This document shows, piece by piece, positions 23,770 to 29,882 of a stretch of 29,882 nt of DNA. Each line of letters opens with the position of its first letter. Position 1 is the stretch's first letter. Origin of the DNA: an uncultured Desulfovibrio sp. (GTDB lineage Bacteria > Desulfobacterota > Desulfovibrionia > Desulfovibrionales > Desulfovibrionaceae); contig URHE01000016.1 of assembly GCA_900547595.1 (NCBI GenBank), forward strand, positions 1-29,882, written 5' to 3'. The translations under genes were made by a program, and so were the position numbers. The notes below the pieces were generated by a model, which was not told the origin of the DNA, ran no database searches, and worked only from the letters and a program-made list of their open reading frames with translations.

Positions 23770-24285
23770 ATGAACCAGCACCCTGACGGCGATGCCGGCA
23801 GCGGCGCCATGATTCCCGCGAATCAGGAAAATGGCGGTCGCCGTGTCCTTGACGCCGAAGTGCTCGGCCCGGAAGATGCCTCCGGGCGGGAAGGCGCGGC
23901 CGGGCGTTCCGATGCGTGCCGGGACGGCAATGCCCGGCATCAGGAGGGCACTGCCGGGGGACGCTTCTCCCGCATGGGCGGCGCATTCGGTGGCCGCGCC
24001 GGCGCCGGTTTCGGCCGCGTCTGGACAGCCACGGGGGCGGACGGCAATACCTGTCTTGCTCCCTGCATCACGTTTGCCCTCTTTCTTGTCTGTCTTTCGC
24101 AGTTCGGTCTGCTGGCGGGCATCGGCTTTGCCGTGTTCCATCTTGCGGGCGCCATTGCGGGCAGCATCCGTTCCATGCGGCTGCTCATGGAGGGGCGTCG
24201 GGCAAATCCCTGGACCTGGCGGCTCGGGAACTGGTTTGTGTCATTCATGCTCACGGTCTGGCTGGCGGGCGGGTTCAACGGATGA
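23770..24285 (+). CDS. Small membrane protein of unknown function
   Basis: I do not recognise the family. The 171-residue protein starts at an ATG with GGAGG six bases upstream. Residues 1-90 are soluble, Gly/Ala/Asp/Arg-rich and low in complexity. Residues about 95-134 are hydrophobic enough for one or two membrane passes, and a further segment lies at about 153-168, so two or three passes are expected. Two cysteines flank the first segment (C95, C99). Its stop overlaps the ATG of the GIY-YIG gene by four bases, so it belongs to that small operon. Confidence 0.75.
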   Translation: MNQHPDGDAGSGAMIPANQENGGRRVLDAEVLGPEDASGREGAAGRSDACRDGNARHQEGTAGGRFSRMGGAFGGRAGAGFGRVWTATGADGNTCLAPCITFALFLVCLSQFGLLAGIGFAVFHLAGAIAGSIRSMRLLMEGRRANPWTWRLGNWFVSFMLTVWLAGGFNG

Positions 24286-24602
24286 GCATTTCGCCGGCGT
24301 GCGCGGACGGCGTGGCTGTGGAGGCCGTCTGGCACGTCTATCTGCTGGAATGCCGTGACGGCACGCTGTATTGCGGGATAACGCGCGATCTGGAGCGCCG
24401 CGTGGCCCAGCATAACGGGCTTTTGCCGGGGGGCGCCCGCTATACCCGGGGGCGTCGGCCCGTGCGTCTTGCGGCGAGCCTGCCCTGCCCGGACAAGGGG
24501 ACGGCGCTGCGCCTGGAACGCGCCATCAAGGCACGCCCCCGCGCGGAAAAGCGGGGCCTGCTGTGCGGGGTGTCCGCAGGGAGGGAGGGCGCGTCATGCT
24601 GA
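24282..24602 (+). CDS. GIY-YIG nuclease-fold protein
   Basis: A 106-residue stand-alone GIY-YIG domain of the YhbQ/UPF0213-like type. The signature is readable: VYLLECRDGTLYCGITRDLERRVAQHN (the tyrosines, the GIT variant of YIG, and the catalytic arginine), then YTRGRRPVRL and the metal-binding glutamate in ALRLERAIK. Such small proteins act on DNA or RNA ends; a specific role is not known here. It starts inside the stop of the membrane protein gene and its own stop overlaps the start of the exporter gene by seven bases. Confidence 0.9.
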   Translation: MSISPACADGVAVEAVWHVYLLECRDGTLYCGITRDLERRVAQHNGLLPGGARYTRGRRPVRLAASLPCPDKGTALRLERAIKARPRAEKRGLLCGVSAGREGASC

Positions 24603-25252
24603 GCCCGGAGATGGCGGCCGCCTTTTTTGCGGCGGCGCTCGTTCTCTCGCTTGCCCCGGGACCGGACAATATTTTTGTGCTCACCCAGTCGGCCCTGTAC
24701 GGCGCGGGCGCGGGCATGGCCACCACGCTTGGCCTGGCAACGGGCCTGTGCGTCCACACCACGGCCGTTGCCCTGGGCGTGGCCGTCATCTTTCGCAGTT
24801 CGCCCACGGCGTTCTGGCTGCTCAAGATACTGGGCGCCTGCTATCTGCTGTATCTGGCGTGGCTTTCCTTCCGCTCCGGGGCCGCCCTGGCCCGCGTGCC
24901 CGAAGGACCCGGCGGGGCGGCGGCGCATGGCGGCGCGCGGTTTCCCGGATATGGCGCGCTCTACCGGCGCGGCATCCTCATGAATGTGACCAACCCCAAG
25001 GTCTGTCTCTTCTTTCTGGCCTTTTTGCCCCAATTCTGCGAACCTGAGCGCGGCAGCGTGCCGTTTCAGGTCGTGCAGCTGGGCGCCCTGTTCATCCTGG
25101 CGACGATCCTTGTCTTTTTTTCCGTGGCCGTTCTGGGCGGCAGGCTGGCGCGCCGGTTCAATGCCTCGCGCCGGGGGCAGATATTCATCAACCGCGCGGC
25201 CGGTCTTGTCTTTTTGGGGCTTGCCGCGGCCCTGCTCGTCACGGGGCAATGA
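24596..25252 (+). CDS. LysE/RhtB family amino-acid exporter
   Basis: Inner-membrane efflux protein for amino acids or related small molecules. The 218-residue protein has the family hallmark PGPDN near residue 22 in the first membrane segment, the LGLATGLCVHTTAVALG block, LLKILGACYLLYLAWLSFR, and NVTNPKVCLFFLAFLPQF, with about six membrane segments in all. The ATG at 24596 follows GGGAGGGAGGG. The cargo cannot be predicted. It is the last gene of the membrane protein/GIY-YIG/LysE set. Confidence 0.9.
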   Translation: MLSPEMAAAFFAAALVLSLAPGPDNIFVLTQSALYGAGAGMATTLGLATGLCVHTTAVALGVAVIFRSSPTAFWLLKILGACYLLYLAWLSFRSGAALARVPEGPGGAAAHGGARFPGYGALYRRGILMNVTNPKVCLFFLAFLPQFCEPERGSVPFQVVQLGALFILATILVFFSVAVLGGRLARRFNASRRGQIFINRAAGLVFLGLAAALLVTGQ

Positions 25253-25277
25253 CGGCCGATACCCAATGATGCCGAGG

Positions 25278-25298
25278 GGCGCGCAGTTCCTGCGCGCC
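25278..25298 (+). terminator. GC hairpin between lysE and yceD
   Basis: An 8-bp stem (25278-25285 with 25291-25298) around GTTCC has no T-run behind it. It lies 15 bases before the yceD start, so it may be either a weak terminator for the exporter or a leader structure of yceD. Confidence 0.4.
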
Positions 25299-25314
25299 TG
25301 AGAGCGAGGAACCC

Positions 25315-25860
25315 ATGCGCAAGTATCTTGTCTCCATCAACGATCTGCCTCCCGGTGGCAAGGAATTCACCCTTGACGATCAGGACATCTGGCTCGCGCC
25401 CCTGCGCGAGTTTCATATGGAGTGTCGCATCCAGCGTCAGCTCGCGGCGCATATAAGCGTCGTTCCCGCCGAGGACGGGTGCCTTGTGCGCGGACGGCTC
25501 ACGGGGGGCGTCATCGTGCCCTGCAACCGTTGCGCCGAGGATGCCGCCGTGGAGATCGACACCGGCTTTGAGGAGTTTGAAGAGATACCTCCCGAGGAAA
25601 GCGCCGCCCTGGCCGATGCCGACCCTGATGGCGCCGGCCATGTGGTCTATGACCGGCATGCGCCCATGCTTGACCTTGCCGCTGTCTGCTGGGAGGAATT
25701 CATGCTGGCGCTGCCTGTGGCGCCGCTCTGCCGCGAGGATTGCAAGGGATTGTGCCCGATCTGCGGCACCAATCTCAATGAAGGGTGCTGCGCCTGCGCG
25801 CCGGAAGAAGAGGACCCGCGCATGGCGCCCCTGCGGGAGCTGACCGTGCGGCGACAATAG
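25315..25860 (+). CDS. yceD: DUF177/YceD family protein
   Basis: A 181-residue member of the YceD (DUF177) family, linked to 23S rRNA accumulation and 50S assembly. It carries the paired cysteines of the zinc-binding variant: C70 and C73 (VPCNRC), then C139, C143, C147 and C150 in CREDCKGLCPICGTNLN. The middle is acidic. The start has GAGGA upstream. In many bacteria rpmF (ribosomal protein L32) directly follows; here the next gene is mtnA, 39 bases on, and no L32 frame is present between them. Confidence 0.9.
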   Translation: MRKYLVSINDLPPGGKEFTLDDQDIWLAPLREFHMECRIQRQLAAHISVVPAEDGCLVRGRLTGGVIVPCNRCAEDAAVEIDTGFEEFEEIPPEESAALADADPDGAGHVVYDRHAPMLDLAAVCWEEFMLALPVAPLCREDCKGLCPICGTNLNEGCCACAPEEEDPRMAPLRELTVRRQ

Positions 25861-25899
25861 CGGTGAACGCGCGAACGCGCAGACCCGGAAGGGAGACTT

Positions 25900-26955
25900 G
25901 TGAACAGTCATATCCGTTTTGATGCCGATGATGGAGCGCTGCATCTGCTTGACCAGCGCCTGCTGCCGGAAACGGAGGCGCATGTGGTCTGCCGCACGCC
26001 GGATGACGTCATCGACGCCCTGAAAACCATGGTGGTGCGGGGCGCGCCCGCCATCGGCGTGACCGCCGCCTTCGGCTGCGCCCTTGCCGCGCGGCGCGCC
26101 GTCGCGCAGGGGGGGGATGCCGCCCGGCGCCATCTTGAGGCGGACCTTGAACGCCTGGTCGCGGCGCGGCCCACGGCGGTCAATCTTCGGTGGGCCGTGG
26201 AGCGCATGCGCGGTGTCTGGCGCGCGGCGGAAGCGGGGGGAACTCTCTCCCTTGCGGAAGTACAGGCGCTCTTTGACCGCGAGGCGATGGCCATGCAGCG
26301 CGAGGACGAAACCCTGTGCCGCCGCATGGGACGGCATGGCGCGGAACTCCTTCGAGACGGGGATTGCGTGCTCACCCATTGCAATGCCGGAGCGCTGGCC
26401 ACGGCGGGGTATGGCACGGCGCTTGGCGTTATCCGCGCGGCGGTGGAACAGGGCAAGCGCATCCGCGTCATTGCCGATGAAACGCGGCCCTTTCTTCAGG
26501 GGGCGCGGCTCACCGCCTGGGAACTGGCGCAGGACGGCATCCCCGTGACGGTAGCCTGCGACAATGCCTGTGCCCATCTCATGCGCAGGGGGATGATCCA
26601 GGCGGTGGTGGTGGGCGCGGACCGCATTGCCGCCAACGGCGACACGGCCAACAAGATCGGGACCATGGGCGTGGCCATTCTGGCGCGGCACTTTCAGGTG
26701 CCGTTTTATGTGGCGGCGCCGCTCTCCACCATTGATGCCGCCACCCCCGACGGCGCGGGCATTCCCATTGAGGAGCGTCCCGCCGCTGAAGTCACTCATA
26801 TGGGTGGCCGCCGCATTACGCCCAAAGCCGTGCCGGTGTATAATTTCGCCTTTGATGTCACTCCTGCCGGCCTCATCAGCGGTATCATCACCGAAGCGGG
26901 CGTTCTCCGGGCGCCCTACGGCGCCGCCATCGCGGCGGCCCTGGCGGATGCGTGA
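25900..26955 (+). CDS. mtnA: 5-methylthioribose-1-phosphate isomerase
   Basis: Converts methylthioribose 1-phosphate to methylthioribulose 1-phosphate, a step in salvage of methylthioadenosine. The 351-residue protein has RGAPAIGVTAAFG (48-60), the catalytic cysteine C161 in HCNAGALATAGYGTALGV, DETRPFLQGARLTAWEL, and the catalytic aspartate D241 in VVGADRIAANGDTANKIGT. It uses a GTG start with GGGAG upstream. No other mtn gene is in view, so the downstream route (methionine cycle or a DHAP-type shunt) cannot be stated. eIF2B-like paralogues look similar, but the HCNAG and GADRIAANGD blocks favour MtnA. Confidence 0.92.
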   Translation: MNSHIRFDADDGALHLLDQRLLPETEAHVVCRTPDDVIDALKTMVVRGAPAIGVTAAFGCALAARRAVAQGGDAARRHLEADLERLVAARPTAVNLRWAVERMRGVWRAAEAGGTLSLAEVQALFDREAMAMQREDETLCRRMGRHGAELLRDGDCVLTHCNAGALATAGYGTALGVIRAAVEQGKRIRVIADETRPFLQGARLTAWELAQDGIPVTVACDNACAHLMRRGMIQAVVVGADRIAANGDTANKIGTMGVAILARHFQVPFYVAAPLSTIDAATPDGAGIPIEERPAAEVTHMGGRRITPKAVPVYNFAFDVTPAGLISGIITEAGVLRAPYGAAIAAALADA

Positions 26956-26967
26956 GGCGGAGGGTCT

Positions 26968-29049
26968 GTGGTGAAGCAACTGTTCCTGTGGGCACCGGGG
27001 AGGCGCGGAGCGGCGGGGGGACCCGGAGGGGATGTCCCTCCGCACGGCGCGGATGCCATCACAGCCCTGTGGGATGACTGGGAAACGCGGCCCGGCGAGG
27101 TCTCCATCCCCGCGCGCCTGCATGCCGCCCTTCCGGCGATTCGCGCCGAGCATATGGCCTGGGCCTATGACATGGGGCGCCTGCCCACAGTTTCGGGCGG
27201 TCGGGCGGCGGGTGAACTGCAGGAACGCCTGCGCTGTGGCGAAGAGCTTTCCATGTGGTGGTGTTCCCTGCTCTATGAACGCCACCCCAAGATGACGCCC
27301 AATCTCTATATCATCTACAAATTGCGATGCCTTGAGCGCCTCTTGGAAGCGGAGAACTGCGGCGCCGTGCGTCTGGTGGGGGGGGATGCCGATCTTCGGG
27401 CGACCCTGGCCGAATTTTGCGCCGCCACAGGCAGGGACTTTTCCGCTTCGTCCCCTGCCGGAGAGGATGTGCCGGAGGCGGTGCCTTCGCTGGCGCATCG
27501 GCTCTATGGATGGTGTCCCGCGCCGGTGCGGGCGCTGGCGCGTTTTGTCCACTGGTGGTGGACGGTTCGCCGGAGGTTGCCGTTTGTGGGCGCTGAGCGT
27601 CCGGAGCGCGCATCCGGCAGCGGCGACCCGACGGCCACCATTGTGACCTATTTTCCCAATGTGGATATGCATGCCGCGGGCGAGGGGCGGTTCCGTTCCC
27701 GCTACTGGGAGGAGCTGCATGACGCGCTCAATGCGCGCGCGCGGCGCGAGTATCCCGGGGGCGGCCACTTTGTGCGCTGGCTGTTCATCCGTTTCCCCTC
27801 GCCCCAGCTCAGTTTCGCCCAGTGCCGCAAGCTGCGCGACCTGTTCCGGCGCACCGGGAAAGACGGCTGTTCCTTTCACTACCTTGAGGAATTTCTCGAT
27901 ACGGGCGGCCTTTGGGCCGCCTGCCGACGCTGGCTGCGGCTTGCCGTGGCGAGCCTGCGCCTGCAGGGGCAGGCTGCGGCAGCCTGCCATTTTGCCGGAT
28001 CGCATCTCAATTTCTGGCGGTATGCCAAAGCGGACTGGGCTGAATCCTTCCGGGGCTGGCGTTGTCTGGAGCGCTGTCTGCAACAGCGGGCCTTCGTGCG
28101 CTATGCCGACTGGTGCGGTCCGCAGCGCTGGACGCTTTTTCCCCTGGAGAATTGCCCCTGGGAGCGGATGCTGACCACAGCCATGCGTTCCCGCGGGGCG
28201 GCGCGGCCCGCTCCCGCCTCCCGGACGGTTCCCGGACCCGGGGCGGCAACTCTGGCCGCGGGCCCTGTCATCGGCGCGCAGCATTCCAGCATCCGGCCGA
28301 CGGACTTCAGGTATTTTGATGATCCGCGCACCTTTGAGGCGCCGGATTGTGCCGCTTTTCAGCCGGACGCCATTGAGGGCAACGGTCGCTCGGCATGCCG
28401 CCAGTGGCTGGACGCGGGCATGCCCCCGGAACGTCTGGGAGAAGTCGAGGCTCTGCGGTATCTGTATCTTGCGAAAGACGAGCGGCGTCCGTCCGCCACA
28501 GGCGCGCCGGATGCCGCGCCGCCCGGACGCGGCGAGCCGGTGGCGCGGGCATCGGTGCGGCGGCTTCTTTTGCTCACAAGCTTTTTCCGCGACGAAACAG
28601 AGGCCCATTTGCGCCTCTTCGCTCGTTGTTTTCATCAGGGCGTGCTGGCCGGGTGGGATATTGCCATCAAGCCGCATCCCTATCTGCCGGTGAAAGAGCG
28701 CGTCCGCGAGTTGCTCGGTGCGGATGCCCAACGCGTGAGCCTCAGTGACGCGCCGCTGGCGCTGGCGCTTGCCCCCGGCGTGACGGTCTGGACATCCAAC
28801 TCCACCACCGCGGCGTTGGAAGCGGCGCTCAAGGGCCTGCCGCTCATGGTCATGGTTCCCGAGGATGATTTTGACCTCTGCCCGCTTCAGGATGTGCCGG
28901 GGCTGGCGCGCACGGCCACTCCGGACGATGTGCGCCGTCATCTTGCCGCGCCTGCCGTCCCCAGCATCCCGGAGGGGTATCTGGACCTTGATCCGGGGCT
29001 TCCGCGCTGGCGCAGGCTTCTGGGGCTTGGCCCGAGGCATCCCGCATGA
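26968..29049 (+). CDS. Putative surface-carbohydrate biosynthesis protein, GT-B-like C-terminus
   Basis: A large 693-residue protein with no signal peptide or clear membrane segment; the Trp-rich stretch near 191-198 is short. I recall a similar layout in the 'surface carbohydrate biosynthesis' family TIGR04326, but I cannot confirm this. The C-terminal third has glycosyltransferase-like elements: LLLLTSFFRDETEAHLRLF, IKPHPYLPVKERV, VTVWTSNSTTAALEAALKG and a nucleotide-sugar-pocket style LPLMVMVPEDDFDLCPLQ. The N-terminal half is Arg/Trp/Cys-rich and not assignable. It starts at GTG (26968; a second GTG follows at once), 12 bases after mtnA, so the two are probably co-transcribed. Best guess: assembly or transfer of a surface glycan. 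Confidence 0.7.
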   Translation: MVKQLFLWAPGRRGAAGGPGGDVPPHGADAITALWDDWETRPGEVSIPARLHAALPAIRAEHMAWAYDMGRLPTVSGGRAAGELQERLRCGEELSMWWCSLLYERHPKMTPNLYIIYKLRCLERLLEAENCGAVRLVGGDADLRATLAEFCAATGRDFSASSPAGEDVPEAVPSLAHRLYGWCPAPVRALARFVHWWWTVRRRLPFVGAERPERASGSGDPTATIVTYFPNVDMHAAGEGRFRSRYWEELHDALNARARREYPGGGHFVRWLFIRFPSPQLSFAQCRKLRDLFRRTGKDGCSFHYLEEFLDTGGLWAACRRWLRLAVASLRLQGQAAAACHFAGSHLNFWRYAKADWAESFRGWRCLERCLQQRAFVRYADWCGPQRWTLFPLENCPWERMLTTAMRSRGAARPAPASRTVPGPGAATLAAGPVIGAQHSSIRPTDFRYFDDPRTFEAPDCAAFQPDAIEGNGRSACRQWLDAGMPPERLGEVEALRYLYLAKDERRPSATGAPDAAPPGRGEPVARASVRRLLLLTSFFRDETEAHLRLFARCFHQGVLAGWDIAIKPHPYLPVKERVRELLGADAQRVSLSDAPLALALAPGVTVWTSNSTTAALEAALKGLPLMVMVPEDDFDLCPLQDVPGLARTATPDDVRRHLAAPAVPSIPEGYLDLDPGLPRWRRLLGLGPRHPA

Positions 29050-29068
29050 TGGGCAGGCCGCGGAGGTC

Positions 29069-29095
29069 CTAAGTTTTTTCAGAGGCTGCCGATAA
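29069..29095 (+). promoter_or_regulatory. Sigma-28 (FliA) promoter for cheW
   Basis: CTAAGTTT (29069-29076), eleven bases, then GCCGATAA (29088-29095) closely matches the flagellar consensus TAAAGTTT-N11-GCCGATAA: the -10 is perfect and the -35 matches at six of eight positions. The start point would be near 29103, about 48 bases before the ATG. Confidence 0.85.
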
Positions 29096-29150
29096 GGCAG
29101 GCACAAGGACGGCATGGCGGCGGGACGACGCCGCGCAAGGAGGATATGCC

Positions 29151-29633
29151 ATGACTCAGGTCGCGACGGCTCCGGGCCATGATCCGCACGATGACGATCT
29201 CATCCAGCTGGTCACATTCCGCATCGGCGAGGAAGAGTTCGGCGTGGACATTCTCGCCGTGCAGGAGATCATCCGCCTGATGCAGATAACCATGGTGCCC
29301 CGTGCGCCGGAATTTATCGAGGGGGTCATCAACCTGCGCGGCAAGGTCATTCCGGTCATCAACATGCGGACGCGTTTCAACAAGGCCGCGCACACCCCCG
29401 ACAGCAATACCCGCATCGTGGTCATGGAGCTGGAGCAGAAGATCGTGGGTTTTCTCGTGGACGGCGTTTCCGAGGTCCTCCGCATTCCCGAAAGCACGGT
29501 GGAGGATCCGCCGCCGGTGGTCGCGGGCATCGGCTCCGAATATATCCGGGGCATCGGCAAGCTGGACAACCGGCTGCTCATTCTTCTGGACCTGGATCAT
29601 CTGCTCGGCAGCATTGATTTTGTCCCTGCCTGA
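29151..29633 (+). CDS. cheW: Chemotaxis adaptor CheW
   Basis: Couples chemoreceptors to the kinase CheA at the cell pole. The 160-residue protein is a single CheW domain: LIQLVTFRIGEEEFGVDILAVQEI, the receptor/kinase contact region around VPRAPEFIEGVINLRGKVIPVINMRTRF, then GFLVDGVSEVLRI and YIRGIGKLDNRLLILLDLDHLL. The N-terminal 15 residues are a short flexible lead. AAGGAGG lies seven bases before the ATG. It stands alone behind a flagellar sigma-28 promoter and ahead of a terminator-like hairpin, without cheA, cheY or cheR in the window. Confidence 0.95.
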   Translation: MTQVATAPGHDPHDDDLIQLVTFRIGEEEFGVDILAVQEIIRLMQITMVPRAPEFIEGVINLRGKVIPVINMRTRFNKAAHTPDSNTRIVVMELEQKIVGFLVDGVSEVLRIPESTVEDPPPVVAGIGSEYIRGIGKLDNRLLILLDLDHLLGSIDFVPA

Positions 29634-29684
29634 GCCGGGAGACGCTTCATCCCGGGGCATCCGGTTTGCCGCCCGGGAAGGCCG

Positions 29685-29707
29685 CCGCGGAGACGCACGC
29701 GGTTTTT
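29685..29707 (+). terminator. Terminator-like hairpin after cheW
   Basis: CCGCG (29685-29689) pairs with CGCGG (29698-29702) and is followed at once by T5. A further 6-bp stem lies directly behind the stop codon (29635-29640 with 29650-29655). Confidence 0.55.
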
Positions 29708-29882
29708 CTGTGCGCGCAAGCCGGGCATGCCTGTTTTTTGAAAGGCGTTATTATACTTTTTGGTTGATGACGCCCTTGCGCTGTGCGGACAATGCCGCAA
29801 TTATCCGTCAAAAACAGCCTTTTCGGTGCTGGCTGCGTCAGAGAAAAATTTTCTTGGTCGAGTACCTGAGTACACTCCCCGC
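29708..29882. other. AT-richer gene-less right end
   Basis: No supported gene. A TTATTATACTTTTT patch near 29748-29761 looks promoter-like on either strand but lacks a well-spaced -35. A 13-base dyad AGAAAAATTTTCT lies at 29842-29854, and GAGTAC occurs twice, two bases apart, at 29860-29873. These may belong to the regulatory region of a gene beyond the edge. Confidence 0.4.

Noticed and set aside
25066..29115. A 1349-codon open frame on the minus strand opposite lysE to the large carbohydrate gene
   Set aside because: It spans several well-supported plus-strand genes and the gaps between them and has no recognisable domains.
1..29882. CRISPR array, prophage or insertion sequence
   Set aside because: No regularly spaced repeats, no transposase or phage structural genes, and no terminal inverted repeats were seen.

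Overview
The window is about 29.9 kb of GC-rich bacterial chromosome, apart from a sharply AT-rich first ~280 bases. The gene content points to a delta-proteobacterial sulfate reducer of the Desulfovibrionaceae type, motile and anaerobic. The pointers are an [FeFe]-hydrogenase next to a GltD-like flavoprotein, hisC overlapping cmk, an RNase E/G with a long N-terminal arginine-rich tail, QueH, and sigma-54 and sigma-28 type promoters. This placement rests on gene content and protein style, not on a database search.

Layout. (1) 1-536: the end of an AT-rich gene with a HEPN-like R-x4-H motif, then a gene-less stretch. (2) 537-4346, minus: a two-gene hydrogenase unit, in which a GltD-like protein carrying a NuoF-type Fe-S module precedes a cytoplasmic [FeFe]-hydrogenase. 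(3) 4719-8061, minus: a TPR protein, cmk, hisC and a universal stress protein. (4) 8481-9038, plus: an unrecognised 168-residue protein behind a good sigma-54 promoter. (5) 9174-9992, minus: an HD-domain hydrolase. (6) 10262-13658, plus: RNase E/G, queH and tRNA-Asn(GUU). (7) 13843-14691, minus: rsmA. (8) 15163-22028, minus: a very tightly packed six-gene run, hflK-hflC-repressor-mltB-fabF-acyl-CoA synthetase, behind a sigma-70 type promoter. (9) 22238-29049, plus: glycerate 2-kinase, a small membrane protein, a GIY-YIG protein, a LysE-type exporter, a DUF177/YceD protein, mtnA and a large putative surface-carbohydrate protein. (10) 29151-29633, plus: cheW behind a sigma-28 promoter.

How the genes work together. 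Most loci are housekeeping: translation and RNA processing (rne, rsmA, queH, tRNA-Asn, cmk, yceD), histidine synthesis (hisC), methylthioadenosine salvage (mtnA) and chemotaxis (cheW). Two units look more specialised. One is the hydrogenase/flavoprotein pair, which probably couples H2 to NAD(P)H and perhaps ferredoxin in the cytoplasm. The other is the six-gene envelope/lipid run. Its CI-like regulator has the S24 fold but lacks both catalytic residues, so a membrane quality-control complex, a non-cleavable repressor, a lytic transglycosylase and acyl-chain enzymes appear to share one transcript.

I saw no complete mobile element, no prophage module and no CRISPR array. No single dramatic new defence or biosynthetic system is evident. 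The best leads are the six-gene run, the hydrogenase pair, the sigma-54 driven unknown gene and the RNase E/G tail.
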